In this document: positions 26,245 through 35,007 of the stretch, piece after piece
Layout of the letters: every line of letters starts with the position of its first letter
How positions within the stretch are numbered: position 1 is the first letter of the stretch
Assembly: GCA_046289925.1 (NCBI GenBank)
Contig: JBKBUN010000001.1
Coordinates: 16,081 to 80,080 of the forward strand
Source: Acidovorax_G sp046289925
Lineage (GTDB): Bacteria > Pseudomonadota > Gammaproteobacteria > Burkholderiales > Burkholderiaceae_C
Length of the DNA: 64,000 bases
Reading direction: 5' to 3'
The notes under the pieces: generated by a model
The model's input: only the letters and a program-made list of their open reading frames with translations
Databases searched by the model: none
What the model was told of the DNA's origin: nothing
Program-made: the position numbers and the translations under genes

Positions 26245-26667
26245 TCACAGGTCTTGGTGACGCCACCACTGGCCGTCTTCGAGCAACCACGTCTCGTCCA
26301 CGTACGTGTCAATCGTACCCAAATTCATTCCCAGCAGGGCGGGTTTGGCGCTCAATTTCATGCGGGCCGTGCACTTTTCCCCACTTTCGCAGGTGACCTT
26401 GAAGGGAGTGGCAGCCTCAATGGTGACACCCGCGCCAAATTGGCGGCGGAACTGTTCGGCATCTTTGAGCTTGCGGTAGGCGGGCGTGGAAAGCGCCCAG
26501 GCTTTTTCGTATTGGCCCGCGATGCGAGCCTTCCAGTAGTCGGTGGCGCGCTGGGCCACCATTTCTTCTGGCGTGGCCGATGACATGCCGGCACAACCCG
26601 ACAAAGCGAGCACAGACGCCGACAAGGCAATGGTGGCCCAGGTACGGGCACGGTGGTGCAGGGTCAT
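26245..26667 (-). CDS. Small predicted lipoprotein, function unknown
   Basis: A 140-residue protein with lipoprotein signal TIALSASVLALSGCAGMSSA; the lipobox is LSGC with Cys about residue 25. The mature domain (ATDYWKARIAGQYEKAWALS, then TPAYRKL and DETWLLEDGQWWRHQDL) resembles NTF2-like or DUF4864-type folds, with a Trp-rich C-terminal strand. AAAGGAG lies 13 bases ahead of the ATG. It stands alone between the surface-protein gene and the secretion operon. Role unknown. Confidence 0.75.
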   Translation of the reverse strand: MTLHHRARTWATIALSASVLALSGCAGMSSATPEEMVAQRATDYWKARIAGQYEKAWALSTPAYRKLKDAEQFRRQFGAGVTIEAATPFKVTCESGEKCTARMKLSAKPALLGMNLGTIDTYVDETWLLEDGQWWRHQDL

Positions 26668-26929
26668 GGTGTGTTTCGACTCCTTTGGGTGAATGCGACG
26701 GCCAGTCGGCCGAACGAGAGAAAAGCGTCAGAAAAAAGCATCAGAAAAACATCAGGCGCTTGCAACACCCGCCATGACGCTGCAGAGCACCCCAAGCGCG
26801 GTGCTGAAGGCGGCTGTGGCATGGGGCTGTGGCATGGGCGGCCCCGACTGCCAGGCAGCAGCCCCACCGACGCCTGCCACCACCACGGCGGCGCGTTCGT
26901 TGTCCATTTGTTTCATTTGTTCGTATCAC

Positions 26930-29431
26930 TCACTGCGGTGCAGCATTGGGCGACGGGGTGGGCGTGGGGCCCGGTGCGCGGCGTGTGGCGGCTTCCTGCT
27001 CTTTGAGCTCCAGCACGCGCAGGCCGCGCAGGCGGTCGCGCAGGTCGTCGCTGACTTCGCGGATGTCCACGTCCGAGCGCACCACCCGCGGCGTGATGAC
27101 CACGAGCAGTTCCGTCCGCCGACTTGTGTTCTCGGTAGTGCCAAAAAGGTTCCCAAGTATCGGCACGTTGCTCAGGCCGGGCAGGCCCGATTTGCCGGAG
27201 GTGCCGTTTTCTTGAATGAGGCCGCCCATGACGATCGACTCGCCCGAACGCACCGCCACCTTGCTGGACACCTGGCGCTGCAAGAACTGGCGCTGGCCTG
27301 TGGCTTCGGTATCAACCGCCCCCACGTCGGTGACGGACTGCTCCACCTGCATGGTGACGATGTTGCCCGCATTGACCGATGGCGTGACGCTGAGGTTGAC
27401 CCCGGTGTCTTTGTATTGGATGTTGGTGGTGCGCACGTTGCCTTCGGTGCTGACGGTTTCGCCGGTCTTGATGGGCTGCTGCGTGCCCACAGAAATGGCG
27501 GCGGTGTGGTTGTCCAGCACCATCAGCGAGGGACTGGCGAGCACCTTGACAAAGGTTTTCTTGGACAAAGCGTTGAGCACGGCCCGCACATCGCCCGCGG
27601 GGCTGCGCAGCGTGTACGAGAAACCTGCAGGCGGGTTGGAGAATACGCCATTGGCCGCATTGGCCAGCGCCCCCCGGCCACGCCAGTCGGTGGTGGAGCG
27701 GCTGTCGTTGAAGGCCCACTGCAAACCAAAGCTCAGGTCGTCTGTGAGCGAGACTTCGATGATGCTGGCCTCGATCATGACCTGGGTGGGCGGCAGATCG
27801 AGCCGCTTGAGCGTGGCTTCGATCTTGTGGTAGTCGGTGCGCGTACCCCACACCAGCACAGAGTTGTTCAACTCGTCTGCCATCACGCGGATACCGCCAA
27901 TGTTGGCCACGGCAGCACTCTGCTGAGCGTTGTTGGTGCCGAGCTGGTTTTGCGTGGCTGTGCGGCCCAGCAGGCCCGTGTTGCCAAAGCCGGTGCCTGT
28001 GGTGCCGCCCAGGCGGTTGGCGGTATTGCCCAGCGCTGAGCTGGAGCCGAGCGTACCGAAACCGCTGGTACCCAAAGTGCTCTGCCCCATGGTAGAGCCC
28101 GAGAACGTGCCCAGCCCGGGCGCTACGCCGCTGTTGGCCTGGGGCGTGGCGGTGGTGCCGGTGCCGCCAAAGATGCCGCTGAGCACCGTAGCCAAGTGGC
28201 GCGCATTGCCGTTTTGCACCTGGTAGATGAACAGTTGCGGCTCTGCACTGTTGTCGCTGGGCTGGTCCAGACGCTCAATCCAGCGGCGGGCTTCGTCCAG
28301 ATAAGCCGCACGCGGAGTGACCACCAGAATGCTATTGATACGCTCGATGGGCATGATGCGCAGCGCACCAAACAGGGGGTTGCCCTCGCCCAGCATGGCA
28401 TTGCCTTGCGCCGACGCCGCGTTGGCCGCTGCTGCATTGGCGCTGCCGCTGGCCACCGGGCTTGCTCCGGCCGCAGCGCCACCGCTGACCAGCCGCAAGG
28501 CTGCCTCGACCTCGCGGGTGGTGGCGTGCTTGAGCGGAAACACACCGACCGACATGCCTTTGAGCAGATCCACGTCGAAGGTGTTGATGAGGTCCATCCA
28601 GCCTTCGGTCTGGCTGCGGGTGCCTGCGAGCACGAGCAGGTTGCGCACGGTGTCCACGCGTACCAGCGCATCGCTGGGCATCAAGGGCCGCAGAATGGCT
28701 GCCATTTCGGCGGCGCCAATGTATTGCAGTGTGACCACCACCGCACCGTAGCCCGGCGGCAACCCGGGCGAAGCCGGACCTGCCTGGCGCACGGCGGCAC
28801 CGATCGAGCGCAGCACTTCGGGGCGGCCGACCTGGTAGGCACCGCGAGCGTCGCGGCTCAAAGCCAGGCCGTTGGCCTGCAAAGCGCTTTCCAGCAGGAA
28901 CACGGCTTGGTCAGGTGGCACTGGGCGGCGCGTGGACAAAGTGACCGTGCCCGCAATGGGCGGGTGCAGCACGAAGTTGAAGCCCAGCATGTCGCCCAGG
29001 ATGGTGCGCACCACCTCGGCCACTGGAGCGTCTCCACCCTCGAACGATACAGGCGCGCCTTCAATGGGGGGTACCTGTTTGGGGGCGGCAATGACCTGAT
29101 CGTTGCCGCGAAGTATGCGGGGTTCGCCGGCCGAAGCCGCAGCGGACTTGGCGGCACTGCCCGCAGCCGCACCGTCGCCAGCAGGGGATGCTGTTGCACG
29201 CACGGCCGCGGCCGGTGCGGCCTGAGAGCCGGATTGCGCAGCAGCCGGTGCAGCAACGGCGCTGGCCCCAGCGGGCTGTACGGCCGCAGGAGCCCCCCCC
29301 TCAGGCTGGGTGACCATGTTGGTGCCACCACCAAAGGTGGCCGCCGGTGGCTGCTGGGCCACGGCGACCTGGCACACGGCGAGCGCAATGGCACCCAGAG
29401 CGAAACGGTAAGAGGTCATGGGAACACGCAT
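26930..29431 (-). CDS. gspD: Type II secretion outer-membrane secretin
   Basis: An 833-residue secretin forming the outer-membrane channel of the type II secretion system. Signal peptide: FALGAIALAVCQVAVAQ. A long Ala/Pro/Gly-rich linker runs to about residue 85 and includes ATFGGGTN. An N0-like domain covers about 95-190 (PIEGAPVSFEGGDAPVAEVV). N1/N2 domains follow (VVTLQYIGAAEMAAILRPLM; FPLKHATTREVEAALRLVSG). N3 carries a Gly/Thr/Asn-rich insertion at about 420-480. The secretin core has VKVLASPSLMVLDNHTAAIS, VSSKVAVRSGESIVMGGLIQ and GLPGLSNVPILGNLFG. It is last in an E-F-G-H-I-J-K-L-M-N-D operon, the Xanthomonas Xps order. The start could also be the ATG at 29419; neither has an obvious ribosome site. 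Confidence 0.94.
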   Translation of the reverse strand: MRVPMTSYRFALGAIALAVCQVAVAQQPPAATFGGGTNMVTQPEGGAPAAVQPAGASAVAAPAAAQSGSQAAPAAAVRATASPAGDGAAAGSAAKSAAASAGEPRILRGNDQVIAAPKQVPPIEGAPVSFEGGDAPVAEVVRTILGDMLGFNFVLHPPIAGTVTLSTRRPVPPDQAVFLLESALQANGLALSRDARGAYQVGRPEVLRSIGAAVRQAGPASPGLPPGYGAVVVTLQYIGAAEMAAILRPLMPSDALVRVDTVRNLLVLAGTRSQTEGWMDLINTFDVDLLKGMSVGVFPLKHATTREVEAALRLVSGGAAAGASPVASGSANAAAANAASAQGNAMLGEGNPLFGALRIMPIERINSILVVTPRAAYLDEARRWIERLDQPSDNSAEPQLFIYQVQNGNARHLATVLSGIFGGTGTTATPQANSGVAPGLGTFSGSTMGQSTLGTSGFGTLGSSSALGNTANRLGGTTGTGFGNTGLLGRTATQNQLGTNNAQQSAAVANIGGIRVMADELNNSVLVWGTRTDYHKIEATLKRLDLPPTQVMIEASIIEVSLTDDLSFGLQWAFNDSRSTTDWRGRGALANAANGVFSNPPAGFSYTLRSPAGDVRAVLNALSKKTFVKVLASPSLMVLDNHTAAISVGTQQPIKTGETVSTEGNVRTTNIQYKDTGVNLSVTPSVNAGNIVTMQVEQSVTDVGAVDTEATGQRQFLQRQVSSKVAVRSGESIVMGGLIQENGTSGKSGLPGLSNVPILGNLFGTTENTSRRTELLVVITPRVVRSDVDIREVSDDLRDRLRGLRVLELKEQEAATRRAPGPTPTPSPNAAPQ

Positions 29432-29465
29432 GGTTCGATGATCGGTGGGGCAGTGGGGCAGGTCG

Positions 29466-30194
29466 TCAACGGGCGCTTCCGCCAAACACAGGGCGCGGCG
29501 CGGTGGCTGCGGAGGCCGCCGGCGCTGCCGTTGCAGGGGGTGTCGCAGCCTCCGCCCTGGGCGCAGGGGCACCCCCTGCGTTTTGCGCTGCGGCTGCCGC
29601 AGCGGCGGCCTGCACGGCGGCCTGCACGGCGGACGGCACGGCAGCACGGCCCGGCGGGGGGGCTGGCTGGCCGGTGGCAACCGGTTGGGCCACGCCGGTG
29701 AATTGGGTGAGCGCTGCCCGCTGCAGGGGCACGGCACGGGTTTCGTCGCCACGGGAGAAGGTGGCCTCGCGTGCGCCCACGGAGCGCAGCGTCCAGCCTT
29801 CTACGGCCTGGCCCACGCGCAAGCGGCGGTGTTTGCCATCGAGCGTGAGAATCAAGCCAGACACGTGCCCTTGGAAGATGCCGGAAATCTTGATGTCCTG
29901 AAGACGGTCCACCTGCTCGGCCACCACGGGTTTGGGCGGCGGCGGGGGCGGCGGCGGGCGGCGGGTGGGCGAAAACAGCGGACGCTCCAGCATGGCCAGC
30001 AGCGCAGCGGGGTCGACAGGCTGGGCGTCGGGCACCTGCGGGATGAGCGAGGCCACGTCTGTGCGACGGGCCAGCGGCGGATCCCACTGGGCGTTACGCA
30101 GTTGACCCTCGGGTGTGAACCACATCCAAGCCAGAACGAACGCAGCGGCGGCACTGGCGATCCACAAAACGGGGGCGGGGCGCAGCACAGTCAT
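29466..30194 (-). CDS. gspN: Type II secretion protein GspN/GspC-like (XpsN type)
   Basis: A 242-residue bitopic inner-membrane protein. A single N-terminal helix APVLWIASAAAAFVLAWMWF is followed by a Pro-rich linker with eight consecutive prolines. A small beta domain resembles the HR domain of GspC/PilP (IKISGIFQGHVSGLILTLDG, VGQAVEGWTLRSVGAREATF). The Ala/Pro-rich tail ends PRPVFGGSAR. In Xps-type systems this protein takes the GspC role, linking the inner-membrane L/M platform to the secretin. It overlaps gspM; a GTG three bases earlier could also serve as start. It lies 34 bases ahead of gspD. Confidence 0.82.
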   Translation of the reverse strand: MTVLRPAPVLWIASAAAAFVLAWMWFTPEGQLRNAQWDPPLARRTDVASLIPQVPDAQPVDPAALLAMLERPLFSPTRRPPPPPPPPKPVVAEQVDRLQDIKISGIFQGHVSGLILTLDGKHRRLRVGQAVEGWTLRSVGAREATFSRGDETRAVPLQRAALTQFTGVAQPVATGQPAPPPGRAAVPSAVQAAVQAAAAAAAAQNAGGAPAPRAEAATPPATAAPAASAATAPRPVFGGSAR

Positions 30195-30760
30195 CACTGG
30201 CCCCTCATCACTGTCAGGTTGAACTGGGTGGTCAACCGGGGTGCCACCGCCGGGTTGCCATTGAGCAAACCACCCGCCACCTGTGCGTCTACGTCGTTGA
30301 CGATGATGACGGGGCGTACAGAGTCAAGCGCTGACAGGGCCGCGTAGAACGCAGCGGCCTCGCCCTCTGCTCGCACTACGATGGTGATGCGGTCGTGGAA
30401 CTTGTCGGTCTTGGCGGGCATGACCTGGCTGCTGACGACCGTGAGCCCGGCAGCCGTGAACAGGTCACGCACCCGCTGCTGGGCGACGTTGCCGGTCTGG
30501 GTGGCGTCCTGCGAGGCGGGGTACACTAGCTTGGCATGCAGCGCACGGACCGCCTCCAATCCGGACGTCCAGTCAGACGCTTGCTCTCGCAGCCCCTGCA
30601 GGCGGGCGTAGCGCGGCTCCAACTCTGCCATGCGGGCCTCTGCCCAACGGTGCTTGTGGTAGATGTACCAGCCTCCCACAGCCAAGGGGGTGAGCACCAG
30701 CGCGAGCAGCAAGACGCCCACCAGGGCTGGGCGCAGTGAGGTCAGGGAACTCGCATTCAT
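30194..30760 (-). CDS. gspM: Type II secretion protein GspM
   Basis: A 188-residue bitopic protein with an N-terminal cytoplasmic stub, helix LVGVLLLALVLTPLAVGGWY, then a coiled segment and a ferredoxin-like periplasmic domain (VRDLFTAAGLTVVSSQVMPA, DRITIVVRAEGEAAAFYAAL). It matches the small Xps-type GspM that dimerises with GspL in the inner-membrane platform. Start and stop overlap both neighbours, showing tight translational coupling. Confidence 0.88.
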   Translation of the reverse strand: MNASSLTSLRPALVGVLLLALVLTPLAVGGWYIYHKHRWAEARMAELEPRYARLQGLREQASDWTSGLEAVRALHAKLVYPASQDATQTGNVAQQRVRDLFTAAGLTVVSSQVMPAKTDKFHDRITIVVRAEGEAAAFYAALSALDSVRPVIIVNDVDAQVAGGLLNGNPAVAPRLTTQFNLTVMRGQ

Positions 30761-32127
30761 GGCTTGGTAGGAGCAGAGGCCGGAGTGGCGGGCTTGGCGG
30801 CAGGCGAGGCCCCGAAGGTGGCACCGCCCCCGAATACCGCCCCTCCCGTGCTGGCTGACGGCGTGCGCGCCACAGCGGGCACGGAAGCGGGGACAGAGGC
30901 AGGCACCGCGGCCGGCGCTGATGCCAAGCCCGATGCTGGTGCAGACGGCGGCATAGCTGCCGGGACGGCAGCGGGCACGGAGGCTGGTGCAGCAGCGGCA
31001 GCAGAGGTCGCGCCTTCGGGTGACGACGGTACCGATGCAGCGGACGCCGCGCCAGAGACTGCCGCCGCAGGAGGCATCCTGGCGTAGAGCGCAGCGTCAA
31101 GCTGAAGTTCCACCACAAACTGTTCTTTGTTGGTGACGCCGTACCGCGTGGCCGGAGTGGGTGCCTTCACATCCCGAAACCCGGGCTGGTCGCCCAGCAG
31201 TTGCATCAAGGCCGAGGCATTGCCGGTCAGGCCTGAAAGCGTGAGCTTGGCTCCCTGGAGTTTGAAGCTCTGAATGGCGGTGTCATCGGGCAGAATGCGT
31301 GTGAGGGTGTCGAGCAGTTTGAGTGCGTCGTACTGGCCTTCGATCAACTCCGTGACTTCGCGGATTTGCTCGACTGTGCGCAGCAACTGCTCGCGCTCTG
31401 CCACCACCGGGTAGGTAGCGCGCACCAGTTCATCGTAGGCATGCACTGCATCGATGGCGCGCAGGCGCAACTGCGCAGTGGGCGTTACGGCGATGGCCAA
31501 CAGCAACGCCAGCAGCAGTCCAACCAACGCCAGCATACCGCCCTGCCGGCGCTGAGCATGCGCGCGGCGGGCGGCTTCGCCAAACCCAGGCAGCACAATG
31601 ACATCACCCGGACGGCCCTGGGATACGGGCACCCAAACTTCTGGCACGATGCCTTGGGGCAGGCGTGCAGCCTGCGTGGCCAGGTAGGCCTCAATTTGCG
31701 GACGCGAGGCCATGACCAGTTCGGCCATGGAGCGCCCCGTGGATGCATCGGCCTGCCGGTGAAAGGCCCAGACCAGATCGGTCGCCACGAAGGGGCTATG
31801 GGCACGCGCTTCCAGAGCCATGGCGGCGCTCTGATTGTCGGGGGACAGATCGTCAGGCAGCGGCAGCGTGCGGCGCAATACCCAGTCTTCCGGCAGTTCT
31901 ACCGCCACGAAGCGCGGAGCAGGCGCCCGGGGGTCTCGGGTGCGGATACCCGCGGACGTCCAGAGCACTTCATCGCCGCGCGCACGCACATACCGTACGT
32001 CGGCAGACGGCATCAGCCACCGCCCTAGACGGGAAGACTGGAAGAACTGCCCGAGTGCGCGCAGGGCGTTGCCCGCCATCCGGAGATCGAGACCGAAGAG
32101 TTTGGGCTCCGAGGAAAGGGCTGGCAT
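30757..32127 (-). CDS. gspL: Type II secretion protein GspL (PilN-like)
   Basis: A 456-residue inner-membrane protein. The cytoplasmic N-domain (about 1-215) includes VELPEDWVLRRTLPLPDDLS, the region that recruits the GspE ATPase in homologues. The helix is GGMLALVGLLLALLLAIAVT. A periplasmic coiled coil and ferredoxin-like PilN domain follow (LKLLDTLTRILPDDTAIQSF, LSGLTGNASALMQLLGD). The last ~110 residues are Ala/Pro/Ser/Val low-complexity repeats (variants of PASVPA), followed by GGAVFGGGATFG. That tail is unusual for GspL. It starts six bases after gspK. Confidence 0.88.
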   Translation of the reverse strand: MPALSSEPKLFGLDLRMAGNALRALGQFFQSSRLGRWLMPSADVRYVRARGDEVLWTSAGIRTRDPRAPAPRFVAVELPEDWVLRRTLPLPDDLSPDNQSAAMALEARAHSPFVATDLVWAFHRQADASTGRSMAELVMASRPQIEAYLATQAARLPQGIVPEVWVPVSQGRPGDVIVLPGFGEAARRAHAQRRQGGMLALVGLLLALLLAIAVTPTAQLRLRAIDAVHAYDELVRATYPVVAEREQLLRTVEQIREVTELIEGQYDALKLLDTLTRILPDDTAIQSFKLQGAKLTLSGLTGNASALMQLLGDQPGFRDVKAPTPATRYGVTNKEQFVVELQLDAALYARMPPAAAVSGAASAASVPSSPEGATSAAAAAPASVPAAVPAAMPPSAPASGLASAPAAVPASVPASVPAVARTPSASTGGAVFGGGATFGASPAAKPATPASAPTKP

Positions 32128-32133
32128 GAAATC

Positions 32134-33006
32134 TCAGGGGTTGGAGGGGCGCACAGGAACGAAATCGCGATGCGTATGAAATGTGCGCCAAGGCAGACCT
32201 TCACGGATGCTGGCCGACCCGCCAAGTTCCACCCACCGGATGGTGCGGGCCACTCGGCCGTCTTGCAACCGGACCTGCGCTTCGATGCGCAATCTCCGGA
32301 CTGCCCCATTGTCGATCCACTCTGCAGACAAACCACTCAGGTCTTGCAGACCGTCTCCAGCCTCACGCCGCTGCGCAAACTGCTGGGCAGCGGCGATATT
32401 GCCGCCCGCCAACACCGCAAGTACCGGCACCGGTGCTGCCATGGGGTTGACCCGCCCACTGCCGCGAGCGTCGACTGTCACGAGCGGCGCGAGTCTAGCA
32501 TAGAGGTCCTCGGACATTCCGGGCACTCGCATAAGGTCCTCAATGGCGTCGAACCGCTCGCGGACACTGCCCTGCACAGTGCCCAAACGGTAGGACACGA
32601 TGGCATCCACTACGGCCTGGGCCGGTGCTTCGGCCAGCCCGCCAGCGACACGTAACAATTGCAACAGCAAGCTAGGTGGGGCGCGGTTGAGGTCCACATA
32701 GCCATTCAGCGGCGTACTCTCTACCACGATGGTCTGCCCGCGGTATGGCACCTCGACACGCACTGCACGCTGCGTGACTTCAGGACGCTGATACACCTGT
32801 TGTAGAAAGAGCATCAGTGCGGCATCGCCCTGCGCCCCTGCCTCAACCTGCTGGCGCAGGGCTCCCAGCAGTTGGGCTTCTTGCCGCACAGAAGCCACAG
32901 CGCCGGTGGCGATGATGGACAGCGCCACCACCAACCACAGCACAGCGATCAACACCATGCCTCGCAGGCGGCGTGTGCCACGGCCCCGAATCGGACGAAC
33001 GCGCAT
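32134..33006 (-). CDS. gspK: Type II secretion minor pseudopilin GspK
   Basis: A 290-residue atypical large pseudopilin. After a basic leader comes RGMVLIAVLWLVVALSIIAT, a prepilin-peptidase site lacking Glu at +5 as usual for GspK, then the large globular domain (VDLNRAPPSLLLQLLRVAGG is the helix-hairpin-helix-like segment; FDAIEDLMRVPGMSEDLYAR a second). It caps the pseudopilus tip with GspI and GspJ. The ATG shares a base with the gspJ stop (TGATG). Confidence 0.9.
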   Translation of the reverse strand: MRVRPIRGRGTRRLRGMVLIAVLWLVVALSIIATGAVASVRQEAQLLGALRQQVEAGAQGDAALMLFLQQVYQRPEVTQRAVRVEVPYRGQTIVVESTPLNGYVDLNRAPPSLLLQLLRVAGGLAEAPAQAVVDAIVSYRLGTVQGSVRERFDAIEDLMRVPGMSEDLYARLAPLVTVDARGSGRVNPMAAPVPVLAVLAGGNIAAAQQFAQRREAGDGLQDLSGLSAEWIDNGAVRRLRIEAQVRLQDGRVARTIRWVELGGSASIREGLPWRTFHTHRDFVPVRPSNP

Positions 33007-33689
33007 CAAGAGCCCCCTCCACCGAACACGGCCTCTGCGGAGGTAGCGTCGCCGCCAGGCAGCGCCCGCAGCGGTACTACGACGGGCATCCAGGGACCAC
33101 CTGCGCTTTCCAGCCGCAGGACGACGCGGGCGGGAAAACGGTCAGCATACGGCCAGTTGTCTGTCCAGACGGCGGGCTGCACCGAGGTATCCTCATAGCT
33201 CAGGCGCAAACTGCGCACCTCGCGCACCAGTTCAATCGAGGCGGCCAAGTCCCAGACCGGTGGTACTGCAGGCACGGCCCACGGCTGGTACCGCAGGACC
33301 AACACCTTGCCTTGGGGGCGCGTTTCAACAGCCAGACGCATGAAGTGCCGCCCGCCAATTCCGGGGCGAACCGGCATCACCCCGACCCACTCCAGGGATG
33401 CATTCTCGGCAGCAAACCACACGCTCCGCTGGGAACCACCTTCGGGGCTCGGGGGACGACGCTCTGCCGATACACGGGACAACACGGTACGAAGGAAGGC
33501 CGTGGCCACGCGCACATCGTCGGACTGGGCGAGGCGGATTTCCACCCGCTCTTGCGTCTGCGCGGCCGTGCGCAAAGCAGAGGCCATGGCCAGTACCACC
33601 AGCGAGAGCAAAGTCATGACGACCAGGAGTTCGAGCAGGGTGAACCCCCTCATGGGACCCCCGACTGGTATCGCCGCCCGAACTTTCAT
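33006..33689 (-). CDS. gspJ: Type II secretion minor pseudopilin GspJ
   Basis: A 227-residue pseudopilin with prepilin site MRGFTLLELLVVMTLLSLVV (Glu at +5 after the Gly-Phe cut), then a beta-rich globular domain including VWFAAENASLEWVGVMP and RSLRLSYEDTSVQ. Its C-terminus EAVFGGGGS repeats an FGG pattern seen in GspL, GspN and GspD. The start MKVRAAIP overlaps gspI by 4 bases; an internal ATG 12 codons later, just before the prepilin site, is an alternative. Confidence 0.9.
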   Translation of the reverse strand: MKVRAAIPVGGPMRGFTLLELLVVMTLLSLVVLAMASALRTAAQTQERVEIRLAQSDDVRVATAFLRTVLSRVSAERRPPSPEGGSQRSVWFAAENASLEWVGVMPVRPGIGGRHFMRLAVETRPQGKVLVLRYQPWAVPAVPPVWDLAASIELVREVRSLRLSYEDTSVQPAVWTDNWPYADRFPARVVLRLESAGGPWMPVVVPLRALPGGDATSAEAVFGGGGS

Positions 33690-34081
33690 GGGCGGCTCCC
33701 GGGTGGTGGTGGCTTGCGCTCCGGCCGGACGGTGTGAATCACCCACTCGCGATCACGTCTGCCATCGGACCAGCGCAGCACCAATTCGATGTCGTGCAGG
33801 CGCGGGGCCTGGGGATCAGCCGCAGGAGCCAGCACTGTGCTACGCACCGTCCACCGGAAGCCGGATGCCTCACCTGCTTCGTTCCATCCGTCCTCGAACA
33901 CAGCATCTTTCTGGGCCAGCAGGGAGTCGGCCAAGGTCACCGCCTGCTGGTAGCGGCTTAAGTCGCCTGTATTGCGCGCAGTACCGCCCAAGGTCTGGTA
34001 AATGAGCCCCAGCGCAAGCGCCAGGATGGACAAGGCGACCAATGACTCCAGGAGGGTAAAGCCGCGCTGCGAAGGCCTCAT
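33686..34081 (-). CDS. gspI: Type II secretion minor pseudopilin GspI
   Basis: A 131-residue pseudopilin: short leader MRPSQRG, cut before FTLLESLVALSILALALGLI with Glu at +5, then a small globular domain with WNEAGEASGFRWTVRSTVLA and IELVLRWSDGRRDREWVIHT. It nucleates the tip complex with GspJ and GspK. It overlaps gspH by 4 bases (ATGA), which supports this start over longer readings. Confidence 0.91.
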   Translation of the reverse strand: MRPSQRGFTLLESLVALSILALALGLIYQTLGGTARNTGDLSRYQQAVTLADSLLAQKDAVFEDGWNEAGEASGFRWTVRSTVLAPAADPQAPRLHDIELVLRWSDGRRDREWVIHTVRPERKPPPPGSRP

Positions 34082-34524
34082 GGAAGCAAAGGCTCCAGAC
34101 TGACTTTGCCCGATAGCCAATCCACCCTGAGCCGCGTGCCGCTGCCCGCCGGACGCAGTACCTCGATGCTGCCCCCTGTGGCACCACCACTTGGCAGAAA
34201 ACGGATCACCGCATCACGCCCGTTGGATTCCGTGCCTGCCACGGTGGCACGCAACTGTAGGGGCTCAGGCACGACCCAGGGTCGCCCCTGATCGATTCGG
34301 TAGGAGCGGTCTTGTAGCGACACCATAAAACGCACCTCGCGCCCTTCGACCTGGGCCGTGGCACGTGCTGCACGCAGTTGCGACGTCATGGAGCGAACGG
34401 TTTCGCGGTAGTCTGACGATTCCTTGAATCGGTCGAATGCGACCGGCGCGAGCGACAGCAGTGCAGCGCCGATCGCGAACACGACCAGCAACTCAATCAG
34501 GGTAAAACCGCGCGCTGGGCGCAT
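34078..34524 (-). CDS. gspH: Type II secretion minor pseudopilin GspH
   Basis: A 148-residue pseudopilin with leader MRPARG and mature start FTLIELLVVFAIGAALLSLA, then a beta-rich domain (VRFMVSLQDRSYRIDQGRPW, DAVIRFLPSGGATGGSIEVL). It bridges the tip complex and the GspG shaft. It starts nine bases after the gspG stop. A TTG two codons upstream is less likely than the ATG. Confidence 0.91.
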   Translation of the reverse strand: MRPARGFTLIELLVVFAIGAALLSLAPVAFDRFKESSDYRETVRSMTSQLRAARATAQVEGREVRFMVSLQDRSYRIDQGRPWVVPEPLQLRATVAGTESNGRDAVIRFLPSGGATGGSIEVLRPAGSGTRLRVDWLSGKVSLEPLLP

Positions 34525-34533
34525 GCCCAACTG

Positions 34534-34980
34534 TCAGGGCTTGTTGCGGATGTCGGCGGCCTCGCCTTCTCCGCCTGGGGCCCCGTCAGAGCCCAGCGAG
34601 AGAATTTCGACCGCACCGGCTGTGTTGGTGTAACGGTATGCATTGCCCCACGGATCTTTCGGCACCTCGCCCTTAAGGTATGGCCCGGCCCAACCATTGA
34701 CATTGCCAGGACGCTTGATCAGCGCATCCAGGCCTTCCTCATTGCTGGGGTAACGCCCCACGTCAAGCTTGAACAGCTCCAGCGCTTTGTCGATGTCCGC
34801 AATCTGGATGCTGGCGGTCTTGGACTTGGCCCCACCCAATTGATTCAGCACCCGAGGGCCGACCAGGCCCGCCAGCAGCGCCAGAATGGCCAGCACCACC
34901 AGCAGCTCGATGAGTGTGAAGCCCGCTGCACGGCGAATACGATGGGGCCGAGGCAGTGAAAACAGACGGAAACAGGCCAT
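34534..34980 (-). CDS. gspG: Type II secretion major pseudopilin GspG
   Basis: A 148-residue major pseudopilin. The prepilin site is AAGFTLIELLVVLAILALLA, cut after Gly about residue 20. The globular domain has the calcium-loop family pattern RYPSNEEGLDALIKRPGNVN, WAGPYLKGEVPKDPWGNAY and EILSLGSDGAPGGEGEAADI. It polymerises into the pseudopilus that pushes substrates through GspD. I chose MACFRLF because AGGA lies nine bases upstream; two earlier ATGs exist. Confidence 0.94.
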   Translation of the reverse strand: MACFRLFSLPRPHRIRRAAGFTLIELLVVLAILALLAGLVGPRVLNQLGGAKSKTASIQIADIDKALELFKLDVGRYPSNEEGLDALIKRPGNVNGWAGPYLKGEVPKDPWGNAYRYTNTAGAVEILSLGSDGAPGGEGEAADIRNKP

Positions 34981-35007
34981 GGGCAGCATCCTGAAGCAAA
35001 CCAAAAA

